Shown here: positions 48,601 through 58,243 of the stretch, one piece after another | Layout: each line of letters opens with the position of its first letter | Position numbering within the stretch: position 1 is the first letter of the stretch | NCBI GenBank assembly: GCA_037693485.1 | Contig: CM075344.1 | Span: 96,817,001 to 96,881,000 of the forward strand | Length of the DNA: 64,000 bases | Direction: 5' to 3' | Source of the DNA: Kitagawia praeruptora | Taxonomy: Eukaryota > Streptophyta > Magnoliopsida > Apiales > Apiaceae | Position numbers and translations under genes: made by a program | The notes under the pieces: model-generated | The model's input: only the letters and a program-made list of their open reading frames with translations | What the model was told of the DNA's origin: nothing | The model's database searches: none

Positions 48601-50818
48601 TATCCCTTTTATCAGGTCTATCTGTAATCATACTATCAGTAGTAAAGGAAGTAGAGATAGAGATGTTACCTGATGAAGTAGTTAAAGAATCCATTGGCCT
48701 TGCTGAAATTGGCTCAATAAGCAATGGAATAAGTGGATCAGTAGTACTTACATCAGGATTGACCACTGCAACTATAGCATGACTTGCATCAGTATTTGCT
48801 ACTGATGGTTCTTATGTAGTTTGAGGTTTTGAAGCTTCTTCAACACTTTGAGTCAAAGGTTCTTGTGTGCTTCCCTCAAATGCAGTGTCAGCGATCACTT
48901 CATCACATTCAGCAATGTGTAAATCATGAGCAGCTTTATCTGCCAGACTTCTAGCTAGTTCAAATTCAATTTCAGAAGCCCCTTGAGCATTGTCAGGAAA
49001 CTCCCCTGCTGATGTGATTTTGCCAGCATCTTCATTTTGAGAAGATGGTTCTTGTGGGGCATGAATATTCTTGTCGTCACCTTCCCTTTGAGAAAGTGGT
49101 TCTTTTGTGACTATTCCTTCAGAAATGTCTGCACCTACACTTTGAATAGGTGGTTCTTGTGTGACTGGATCTGCAATAGCTTCTGAACTCCTTTGAAGTT
49201 CAGGTTCTTGTGGGCTAGATCCTCTCAGAGATGACATAGTAGTCCTCTGTTTCTTCTGTCTATGAAAAATGTTTGCTTCAGCAGTTTTCTTTTCAAGTGG
49301 TGAAGGTTTGAAACCTAACTGAGCAGCAATAGCATTTACTTGATCAATAGACATCTCAATAATTCTTCTCTTTGGAGATGCAGATGCTGGAGAATCAGAG
49401 ATCTCAACAGTCTTCATAGGTGAATTATCAGGAGTAGAGATGTCAGGATTAGCAGTAGCATCAGGAATTGATGATCCATCCTGATTAATAGATACATCAG
49501 GATTGCTTTCCATAACATCAGTAAGATTCAGAAATTCTGTGTGATCAACAAATTTGCCTTTGCTGATTAATCTTCTTCTTTTCTTCGGCTTTTCAGAGAC
49601 AGCCACTTCTCTAGTATCAACAACATCAATCTCCTTTTTCTTCATCAAGACTGATATAGGCATTGTGTCATCATCAGAATCAGAATCAGAAACAGCTCTT
49701 TGACCAACTTTCCTCTTCACTCCTGTTTCTTTATTCAAACCAGATGTTCCAAGAATCCTTTGTTCACCCCCTTGTGACTTCATTTGAGAGTGAGTTGGAG
49801 TGGAGAAATCCTTTGATCCTGATTGCCTCTCAGACACATCAGATCTAGCTAATTTCTTTGATTTTACAACTAATGCCTTTTGTGAGACACCAGAGGTGGT
49901 TGACTGTTTAGATGAGTGTTTAGGTTGTGTGCTTGTGTCAGGAATAGGATGTGTAAGGTCCTGTCCCATAGCACCAGTTGCTGGGCCATATTGAATAGGC
50001 ATCCTCTCTCTTAAAAGAGACCATACTTCATCAGGAATGTATGGAGTTCCATCAAACTTATTTGCCTTATCAGAATTGATTAAACTCTTTATATTGTTTT
50101 CTGAGATTTTACATATAGGCAAAGTTGTATCATTCTCAAAAACAGCATGAGGACATAAGTGAGAGAATATTAATTGGAAAAATCTAAGAAAGCAAACATA
50201 ACCACATTTATCTACTTTTCTTTCACTTAATGCCTTTAGTATAAAAGACCCATAATCAAATGAGAGATCATGAATTAGAGAATACCCGATTTTAGCTGAA
50301 CCTGTGGGTAAAGCATCAAAATTTGACACTTTATTCAAGAAACATCTGCTGATTGTGTCGAAGAAGAAATTCCATTCCTTCTTAAGCTTTGTCCTGTAGA
50401 GCTCTCCAAACTTCTTTGGTGTTCCATTGTAACCCAAACTTACAACATACTCAAGAAGTCTTGAATCAGGAACTTTGAATACTGGCTTACCAATGATTGA
50501 TGGTAAGTGTAGAGCTTCAGTGACAATTTCAGGAGTCACATAGTATGTAACATTATCATACTCAAAGCTCATTTGAGGCTTTTCTGATGGAAGTCCTTTC
50601 CCAAAAACACTTGTGTTCCAAACCTACATTACAGACTTAAAAGATATCTTGGCAGGTTGGGTTAGAGCAAAATTGATTGGGCTTGAGGCCAAAAAGTCCT
50701 GAATAATGTGGAAATCATTAGGCAAGTCCTGATGATCTAGAACTGCAGTGAAGTTATTTGTGTTAAAAGTAACTCCATTGATTACCACCTTGCTGTTCAT
50801 GAAAGATAAATTCTCCAT
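45644..50818 (-). pseudogene. Extra 3' ORF of S, about 1,720 codons with four in-frame stops
   Basis: One frame runs from ATG at 50816-50818 (context A at -3, G at +4) to a stop at 45644. It is closed only by TAG 50624, TAA 48812, TAG 47483 and TAA 47036; there is no frameshift. Layout: a folded-looking N-terminal domain (to about 50000; YYVTPEIVTEALHLP, SAKIGYSLIHDLSFDYGSF), then a long Ser/Thr/Glu-rich part with repeated QEP motifs, acidic stretches, an RGG-like box RRGRGRGGRYRSRGR (47087-47131), a basic KKKSKKKEK patch and a C-terminal coiled-coil-like end (45644-45800). I see no signal peptide or membrane segment, so an envelope role is not supported. Similar N-terminal domains occur, to my memory, in uncharacterised plant retroelement proteins. 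Function unknown. Confidence 0.8.
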
Positions 50819-51341
50819 TTGAATTTCAAACACACGAATTGTGCTAATTTTGAAATTAGGGTTTGAGAGTGCAAAGATAGAGAGACGATGTTTTACTGAT
50901 GGTTTTGAGAATAATAAATCAATTAGAAAACTGAATTGATATTTGGACAATACTTATGATTTCTCAAAAATAGGTGTCAGTAAACCATTCGTTTATACTC
51001 GAGTAATGGACCAAATTACGTGAGATAGTGGTGATGATTGCACGCGTCACGACTTACATCTGTAACTATATGTAATAATCGAGTGAAACACACGCGCTTG
51101 TATTATTCAAGAAATAAGATTGTGATTAAAATAAAACATGGTAATTTTGTTTTAAATAAAGAAATTTAAAACATCACAATCGAATAATACCTGGTACTTA
51201 CACCAGAAATATGAATCATTTCATATTCTTGTACCACCCTTCTCTATTTAATCTTAGAAACTTGTCCACTTACTTCCTTAACCCTTCATTCTCTCCTGAA
51301 AGAAAAATAAGAAAAACCTTTCACAGCAAAATTTTACAACA
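50819..51341. promoter_or_regulatory. Possible bidirectional promoter between the extra ORF and the antisense ORF of S
   Basis: Leftward: TATAAAC at 50991-50997 is 179 bp before the ATG at 50818, with a CT-rich leader (TCGTCTCTCTATC) between. Rightward: CTATTTAATC at 51244-51253 is about 90 bp before the ATG at 51342, with a CT/A-rich leader. Between them lie two CGCG boxes (CACGCGTC near 51041, ACACGCGCTT near 51089). All functions inferred from sequence layout. Confidence 0.4.
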
Positions 51342-51599
51342 ATGTCGAACCTTACAATCAAAGAGAAAAATCTCCATCTCTTAGAGAAAAGAGATATATT
51401 TAGCTATACTCGTGAAGAGTTTGATGCTTTCGACTGGGAAAGACAACTTGAAACTCTCTGGTTGCAGATGGATGCAGGTCTCGAAGAAATCGAGAAGGAA
51501 AAACCTGCAAAAGTGATCGACATCGATGCTGCCCTCCAAGCAACATTAGCATGGCTTTCATCTAAGGCATCCTCATCCAATTCCATCAACCATTGTTAA
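51342..51599 (+). CDS. Small antisense ORF inside S, unknown function
   Basis: 85 codons opposite to gag, pol and the extra ORF, in the spacer after pol. ATG context is good (A at -3). The product is acidic and Trp-containing (EEFDAFDWERQLETLWLQMD), probably helical, with no signal peptide or membrane segment. In the +1 frame the reading continues from about 51589 to TGA at 51715-51717 with protein-like sequence (VNEYVTKNNLIPVNFHPNK), so the ancestral product was probably about 124 residues and this copy carries a 1-nt lesion near 51585. Poly(A)-signal-like AATGAAAAA (51781) and AAATAAAT (51843) follow. I do not recognise the family; antisense ORFs are known in some plant LTR elements. Confidence 0.5.
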   Translation: MSNLTIKEKNLHLLEKRDIFSYTREEFDAFDWERQLETLWLQMDAGLEEIEKEKPAKVIDIDAALQATLAWLSSKASSSNSINHC

Positions 51600-52059
51600 T
51601 GAATATGTCACCAAAAATAACCTTATCCCTGTCAACTTCCACCCAAACAAAGTGGCAAAGATGGGATCTGGGATGGCTACTAACAATGGAGTGGATTGGT
51701 CTTTTATTTCCTGTTGAATAGATTAGTAGATAGAGAACAAAAAAGATGTAATCTTTGAATGTAATCTCTTTCTTATTATCAATGAAAAATTCAGTTTTTC
51801 TATTCTATTCAATGTTTTTCCTGATTTATCATGTTATCTGAGAAATAAATATGAGGACTAATTAAAGTGATCACATTATCAGGAGTTCAATAACATTAAT
51901 CATAGCTTGAATCAGGAAATTGAGATAAAACGAAGATAGTTAGATTCTGAACATAATACTGATGATCGAATCGTTGCATCAGGATTCGACGTTGACTACT
52001 GTCAGGATTGGCTTTCCATCAGTATTTGCAAGTTTTCAGTATCTGATGACTTCTTTATC
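51600..52059. other. Spacer after pol of S
   Basis: Besides the out-of-frame continuation of the antisense ORF (to 51717) and possible poly(A) signals for it, nothing recognisable. Confidence 0.5.
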
Positions 52060-55000
52060 TCAATTACTGCCATAGTTTATCATTCCAAGTTCATTCACCA
52101 ACTTTGTAAAAGTAGTCTCAGGTAGTGGCTTGGTGAATATATCAGCTAACTGTTGATCAGTAGGAACAAAATGAAGTTCAATTGTCCCTTCCAGTACTTG
52201 TTCTCTTATGAAGTGATACCTGATACTGATGTGCTTTGTAAGAGAATGTTGAACTGGATTTCCTGTCATAGCAATAGCACTTTGGTTATCATAATAAATA
52301 GGTATTTTTGAAAATGACAAACCATAGTCCATTAGCTGATTTCTCATCCACATGATCTGAGCACAACAGCTTCCAGCAGCAATGTACTCAGCTTCTGCAG
52401 TTGATGTGGAGATAGACTTTTGCTTTTTACTAAACCAAGAAACTAGTCTTCCTCCAAGAAACTGACAACTGCCTGAAGTACTTTTCCTGTCTATTTTGCA
52501 TCCTGCAAAATCAGCATCTGAGTAACCACATAAACTAAAGTCTGATTCTCTAGCGTACCAAAGACCAAGAGAAGAAGTGCCCTTTAGATATCTGAAAATT
52601 CTTTTCACAGCTATGAGATGTGGTTCCTTGGGATTTGCTTGAAATCTTGCACATAGACAGGTTGCATACATGATATCTGGTCTGCTAGCAGTTAGATATA
52701 AGAGTGAGCCAATCATCCCTCTGTAGTTGGTTACATCTACCTCTGTTCCTTGATCAGGATCAAGCTTTGTAGCTGTAGCTATAGGAGTTGAAGCTGTAGA
52801 GCTGTCTTGCATGTTAAACCTTTTTAGTAAATTCTTTGTGTACTTTGACTGATTGATAAAAATCCCATCATCAGTCTGTTTAACTTGCAGACCTAAGAAA
52901 TAGCTCATTTCTCTCATCATGCTCATTTGATATCTAGACTGCATTAGCTTTGAAAACTTCTCACACAACTTAGTGTTAGTTGACCCAAAAATGATATCAT
53001 CAACATATATTTGAACTAACAGCAAATCCTTACCATGATTCAAATAAAACAAGGTTTTATCAATTGTACCTCTATTGAATCCACTTTCCAGTAAGAATTG
53101 AGCTAGGGTTTCATACCAGGCTCTTGGAGCTTGCTTTAGTCCATAAAGTGCTTTATCCAGTCTATAGACATGATCTGGATACTTGAGATCAATGAAGCCA
53201 GGAGGTTGCTCAACATATACTTCCTCTTCCAATTCTCCATTGAGAAATGCACTTTTTACATCCATCTGGAATACTTTGAACTTCTTGTGGGCTGCATATG
53301 CCAGAAAAATTCTGATGGCCTCTAGTCTTGCAACAGGAGCAAAAGTCTCATCATAATCTATTCCTTCCTGTTGAGAATACCCCTTTGCTACTAGTCTTGC
53401 TTTGTTCCTCACAATTGTGCCATCTGAATCAGTCTTGTTTCTGAATACCCACTTTGTACCTACAATAGACCTTCCCTTGGGTCTTGGTACAAGTTTCCAG
53501 ACTTCATTTCTTTCAAACTCATTCAGTTCTTCTTGCATAGATGTCACCCAATCAGCATCCTTAAGTGCATCTTCAACTTTCTTAGGCTCCTCCTTTGACA
53601 GAAAGTTATTATATAAGCATTCATTTTGAGTTGCACTTCTTGTCTTAACACCTGCTTCAGGATTCCCAATGATTAAATCAGGAGTATGACTTTTAGTCCA
53701 TTTCCTTGCTGATGGTAAGTCATTTCTTGAACTGGATGCTCCCCCTGGATTGGTGTTATCTTCAAAAGAACTAGAATTGCTAGAAGCTCCCCCTGAGATA
53801 GTGCTATCTCTTCCTGATATACTATCAGGATTGTCACTTGAATCTGTTTCTGATGAGTCTCTACTTGATGTTTGAGTTGTATCAGTACTGGTGATGTCTT
53901 GCTCTTGCTCCCCCTCAACATTTGCATTATTTGAGTCATCATCAGTAACAGGTGTTTGATCAGGAATTGATCGATCGTCAGGATCTGACAGAGTATCAGT
54001 ATCTGACATGACTTCATCAGAATTCTTGGTAGCTTCATTTGCAAAAATCAAACTATCATGAGAGTCTTCTTTTATTCCTGTTATCTTTCTATCATCAAAA
54101 GATACATTAATAGACTCCATGACTGTCTTTGTTCTTAGATTGTAGACTTTAAAGGCTCTTGTTGTTGGATAGCCAATAAAGATGGCCTCATCAGCTTTTG
54201 TCTCAAATTTTCCTAGCTGTTCAGGATGAGGTCTTAGAACAAAGCACTTGCAGCCAAACACATGTAAATGCTTCAAACTTGGCTTCTTTTCCTTGATCAT
54301 CTGATAAGGAGTTACACCATGTTTGTTGATTAGAGTGATGTTCTGTGTGTAGCAAGCTGTGTTGACTGCTTCTGCCCAGAAATATGTAGGTAGTTTAGCT
54401 TCCTCCAACATAGTTCTGCCAGCTTCAATAAGAGTCCTGTTCTTTCTTTCAACTACTCCATTTTGCTGAGGTGTGCCAGGAGCAGAGAATTGTTGAACTA
54501 TTCCTTTGTATTTGCAGAACTCTTCCATTGCTGAATTCTTGAATTCAGTCCCATTATCACTTCTCAGAATCTTGACTTTGTATTTTGTGCCAGTTTCGAT
54601 AAGTCTCACATGGTCCAGCAGTATCTCAGCAGTTTCATCTTTTTTGTGCAGAAAATAAACCCAGGTAAATCTAGTATATTCATCAACAATGACTAGAGTA
54701 TACCTTTTCTTACTGATGGACATAATATTCACTGGTCCAAACAAGTCAAGGTGAAGCATGTGATATGGTTCATCAATTGAGGATTCAGATTTACTCTTGA
54801 ATGATGTCCTTCTCTGTTTAGCCTTCTGACAAGCATCACAGAGTCCATCAGGAGTATATAGTGCCTTTGGTAATCCTCTTACCAAGTCTTTCTTAACCAA
54901 CTCATTTATATTGTTGAAGTTGAGATGAGAAAGCTTCTTATGCCAATTCCAACTTTCATCTACAGAAGCTTTACTGATGAGGCATGTAGTTGGATTTTCA

Positions 55001-55365
55001 GTATTGGTGTGAATGTTGGCTTCATAAATGTTACCATGTCTTTGACCAGTTAATGCAACCTTTCCTGAAGATTTGCTGATAACTTCAAAATGAGTATCAT
55101 TGGAATTGACACGATAACCTCTGTCTGTGATTTGACTGACACTTAACAGATTGTGCTTGAGTCCTTTCACCAGAGCTACTTTATCAATGATGACATTTCC
55201 AATTACAATACTGCCATATCCCAAAGTTTGTCCAATATTGCCATCTCCATAAGACACAGTTGGGCCAGCCTTCTCCTCAAATTTTGATAGCAAGGTTTTG
55301 TCTCCAGTCTTGTGCACAGAGCATCCACTATCCATGACTAACACATTTTTCTTTTTACCCTGCAA
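52060..55365 (-). CDS. pol: Copia Pol polyprotein of S
   Basis: 1,101 open codons, uninterrupted. Protease: VMDSGCSVHKT, active-site Asp12. Integrase: zinc-binding H142/H147/C176/C179 (WHKKLSHLN, CDACQ), catalytic Asp207, Asp270 and Glu306 (35 residues between the last two, the DDE spacing). Then a Ser/Asp-rich linker (430-580). RT: KWVFRNKTD, FQMDVKSAFLNGEL, catalytic YVDD at 787-790. RNase H: GYSDADFAGC (Asp950) and TAEAEYIA. Integrase before RT is the copia order. The frame lacks an ATG near its start (TTG at 55363-55365; first ATG just before the protease DSG), so it needs fusion to Gag or another mechanism. All catalytic residues are present, so this copy could be active in pol. Confidence 0.95.
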   Translation of the reverse strand: MQGKKKNVLVMDSGCSVHKTGDKTLLSKFEEKAGPTVSYGDGNIGQTLGYGSIVIGNVIIDKVALVKGLKHNLLSVSQITDRGYRVNSNDTHFEVISKSSGKVALTGQRHGNIYEANIHTNTENPTTCLISKASVDESWNWHKKLSHLNFNNINELVKKDLVRGLPKALYTPDGLCDACQKAKQRRTSFKSKSESSIDEPYHMLHLDLFGPVNIMSISKKRYTLVIVDEYTRFTWVYFLHKKDETAEILLDHVRLIETGTKYKVKILRSDNGTEFKNSAMEEFCKYKGIVQQFSAPGTPQQNGVVERKNRTLIEAGRTMLEEAKLPTYFWAEAVNTACYTQNITLINKHGVTPYQMIKEKKPSLKHLHVFGCKCFVLRPHPEQLGKFETKADEAIFIGYPTTRAFKVYNLRTKTVMESINVSFDDRKITGIKEDSHDSLIFANEATKNSDEVMSDTDTLSDPDDRSIPDQTPVTDDDSNNANVEGEQEQDITSTDTTQTSSRDSSETDSSDNPDSISGRDSTISGGASSNSSSFEDNTNPGGASSSRNDLPSARKWTKSHTPDLIIGNPEAGVKTRSATQNECLYNNFLSKEEPKKVEDALKDADWVTSMQEELNEFERNEVWKLVPRPKGRSIVGTKWVFRNKTDSDGTIVRNKARLVAKGYSQQEGIDYDETFAPVARLEAIRIFLAYAAHKKFKVFQMDVKSAFLNGELEEEVYVEQPPGFIDLKYPDHVYRLDKALYGLKQAPRAWYETLAQFLLESGFNRGTIDKTLFYLNHGKDLLLVQIYVDDIIFGSTNTKLCEKFSKLMQSRYQMSMMREMSYFLGLQVKQTDDGIFINQSKYTKNLLKRFNMQDSSTASTPIATATKLDPDQGTEVDVTNYRGMIGSLLYLTASRPDIMYATCLCARFQANPKEPHLIAVKRIFRYLKGTSSLGLWYARESDFSLCGYSDADFAGCKIDRKSTSGSCQFLGGRLVSWFSKKQKSISTSTAEAEYIAAGSCCAQIMWMRNQLMDYGLSFSKIPIYYDNQSAIAMTGNPVQHSLTKHISIRYHFIREQVLEGTIELHFVPTDQQLADIFTKPLPETTFTKLVNELGMINYGSN

Positions 55366-55382
55366 TCAGAATCACAAAGAAC

Positions 55383-57693
55383 TCAGTTAGAATTTTTAAG
55401 AACACACACTTGTTGGGTTCTCTTTTCATGCAACTTAACATTTTTAGCAGCAGAAGATTTTCTTGTAAAGACACCTTCATCAGGATTAAGTCCATCAGAA
55501 TTAATCTTTTTCTTAACAGATGCATTATTCAAGTTCTTTGTTTTTCCAAAATTTGCACTTTTATTGAACTTAGGCAAAGGCTCATAATAATTATAGTACA
55601 AATTATGGTATTCTTCACATGTATAAATAGAATGCCATTTACTGCCACAATGAAAACAAGGATTCTGTGGTTTATAAAATACTGATTTATTCCTAATGTC
55701 AGACTTAGGAACTACAGTTGGCTTCTTTTTACTCCTCCTGCAATCAATAGCAAGATGATTAGAGTTACCACAGTTAAAGCATACTTTTCTTGGTGCATTT
55801 GGAATATACTTATAATTATTCTCCTTGTTTATTCCAACTTTACCATTCCTGTTCCTTTTGACAGTTGGAACTCTCTTCCTATCTGTTACATCACAGATTC
55901 TATCCCTCAATTGTTTCTTGGACAAAAGACCTACATTTTTGTTTTTGACAGTTCTAGACTCAGAATGTTGTGTAGAAGTAGATCCCTTTTCTGAAGTAGA
56001 TTTGGGAATTTCTGGATACACATAATTAACAGGTTTTAATTTGGTTTTAGTACTGTCTGTAACATATCTGTAGGTTTTTGGATTTGTTGAGTCATCTACT
56101 ATAACTCTTCCTGGCTTAGATGAAACAACTTTTTCTTTATCCTTTTTCTCATTCTCTGGCTTATAACCTAGACACTCTTTCCAGTTTTTATCAGTAATAA
56201 TTTCATGAATTTTTGTACCAGAATGTGTCCAGGTTCTGAGTTTTTCATTTGCCTCTTTAAGTTGCATTTCAAGTTCATTACATTTAAACTCTGTTTCAAG
56301 TTTCATGTGTTTAGCATTATCACATTCTGCTTGAACTTCCTGCAAGAAAATTAACTCTACTTCTAGATGATCATTTCTCTTAACAACCTCTGCCATTTCA
56401 GATTTTATTCTAGTATTTTCAAGAGATTGACTCCTAAAACTAATATGCAGAGATTTTAAAAAGGATCTTAGCTCAGAGACATTATTAGTATCAAAATCAA
56501 ACAAAATTTCAGATACCTTATTTTCACCAGCAGAAGTCTCATCAATTTTAGCCATCAAAGCATAATTCACTTTCTCTTCTTCAGAGTCAGATGATGAGTC
56601 CATCCAATCCTTGCTTGAAGAAATGAGAGCTTTGGTTTTGGTCTTCTTGCACTCAGTTGCAAAATGACCCATTCCATCACAGTTATAACATCTGATTTTT
56701 GACTTGTCAAATTTGCTACTTTTATCTTCTTTCTTCTTGTACCTGTCTTTGTCAGCATTGAAGGTTTTCTTCTGAAATTTCCCTTGCTTCCTAGCCTTTC
56801 TGAACTTCATCTTTTTGAAGCCCTTGACTATCATAGCAACCATTTCCATCATATCAGAATCAATAGAGTCATCATCAGTATCAGGATCAGACTCAGTATC
56901 AGTATCTGATGATGAGTCATCAGGAATTGACTCTTTCACTCTACTCTTTCTGATAGAAACCTCCTCAGCTTTTCCCTTTGATTTTGATTCAACATTCAAA
57001 GCAACAAATTTTGCTTTGACATTTTTCTTGTTCTTCCTTTGTTGAACCTCAAGATCATGGGTTCTTAGCATCCCATAGACTTCATCAAGAGACAACATCT
57101 TCAAATCATATTGATGCCTTATGATTGAAGCTTGAGTATCCCACTCCTCAGTTAGAGCTCTGAGAAACTTGGTATTTGAGTCCTCTGGATCATACTCTTT
57201 GCCAACTAGTGATAGATTGTTCAGTAAAGTCAAGAATCTATCATACATATCAGTAAGGCTTTCATCAGATTTAGCATCGAACTGCTTATACTCCTGAATC
57301 AATAGAGCCCTTCTGTTTCTTTTGATAGATTCAGTACCTTGACATTGAGTTTCCAAAGTATCCCAAATTTCCTTTGCAGTCCTGCATGCTATTACCCTGT
57401 TTGACATGACATTATCAAGACTGTTATGCAAAATATTTTTTTACCTTTGCATCTTTGAGTACTTGAGCCTTTTCCTCTGTCGTCCACTCACTCTTTGCCT
57501 TAATGACATAGTGTTCAGCAACAGTCTCTGTTCTTGCAACTAGTCTTGTTGGAAGAAATGGTCCATCATTGATCCTATCAAGATAGTCAGGATCAGTTGC
57601 TTCCAGATACATCATCATTTTCACTTTCCATGTTGGATACTCAGTTTTCTTGAGAATTGGAATTTTGATGCTTTCATACTTGCTTGTCGACAT
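55383..57693 (-). pseudogene. gag: Copia Gag of S, one frameshift
   Basis: ATG at 57691-57693, 36 bp after the primer site. The first 89 codons (SIKIPILKKTEYPTWKVKMM, then MMYLEA) end prematurely because a run of seven A (at about 57436-57442, plus-strand T) shifts the frame; the remaining 680 codons are open to TGA at 55383. The C-terminal frame has the UBN2-type capsid region (EIWDTLETQCQGTESIKRNR, LIQEYKQF) and three CX2CX4HX4C zinc knuckles at residues 248, 551 and 592 of the second part (CYNCDGMGHFATEC first). A single knuckle is usual for copia Gag. Long charged and acidic linkers (SDTDTESDPD) separate the first from the others. Full length would be about 770 residues, long as in Sireviruses. 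Confidence 0.9.
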
Positions 57694-57728
57694 CTTAAGA
57701 TCGTTTCTGATTAATATTAATCAGTTTC

Positions 57729-57740
57729 GCTCTGATACCA
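57729..57740 (-). other. Primer-binding site of S (tRNA-Met type)
   Basis: The coding strand reads TGGTATCAGAGC, complementary to plant initiator tRNA-Met, two bases inside the 5' LTR. Confidence 0.92.
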
Positions 57741-57742
57741 AT

Positions 57743-58243
57743 TGTTGCCCAGTAAATAACAATTGTAGAAGGGGGGTTGAATACAATTGTATAAGATTTT
57801 CGACTTAAACAAATAACACAAGTATGAATCAATAACAGCTTTATTAATTCTGATATAAAACTGTTACAAAACTCTCTTAAGAAATTCTTATGTTCTTAAG
57901 AGCTGCTAGGTTACAAGATAAATCGTGTAAGCGATTACTTTAATGTAAAACCTAAACTTTGTTTATATAGAGTACACAGTTACACTATCAATTACAAGAT
58001 ATTCTAAATCAATTACATATATCTCTGAATGCATATCTTGTATGATAGCTGCATTCCTACAATCTAGGAACCGACATATCAATCTTCCTTGATCTCTGGT
58101 CTGATGAGAATCTTCACGAAATACTGACCAGCTTCTAATCCTGATGATAGTCCAATACTGACATTGTATTACTAATGACGTCAGCATCAGTATCTGATCA
58201 GTAATGCCCAGATCCTGATCATCACTTGAATCAATATCTAACA
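57743..58243 (-). mobile_element. 5' LTR of S
   Basis: 501 bp, nearly identical to 45062-45562 (differences seen at GTG/TTG, TTT/TCT and TGA/TAA positions). Contains repeated CTGATGATAG/ATCAGTA-like strings and TGACGTCA (about 58176) that could bind bZIP factors. Confidence 0.95.

Larger units (their letters stand above)
45062..58243 (-). mobile_element. Ty1/copia retrotransposon S (Sirevirus-like) with extra 3' ORF and antisense ORF
   Basis: 13.2 kb, reading leftward, flanked by taaaa (45057-45061, 58244-58248). LTRs of 501 bp differ at only three positions by my count. Order from the right: 5' LTR, tRNA-Met primer site, gag, pol (protease, integrase, RT, RNase H: copia order), a 1.2-kb spacer with an opposite ORF, a 5.2-kb extra frame, polypurine tract, 3' LTR. 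A large gag and an extra ORF after pol suggest the Sirevirus (SIRE/Maximus) branch, though the LTRs are short for it. Confidence 0.93.

Noticed and set aside
50624..50950. Calling the pieces of the S extra ORF separate genes
   Set aside because: All five are in one frame with only stop codons between them, and several would start at non-ATG codons.
45062..58243. Calling the extra ORF of S an envelope gene
   Set aside because: Position fits the env-like ORF of Sireviruses, but no signal peptide, membrane segment or fusion-like motif is visible.
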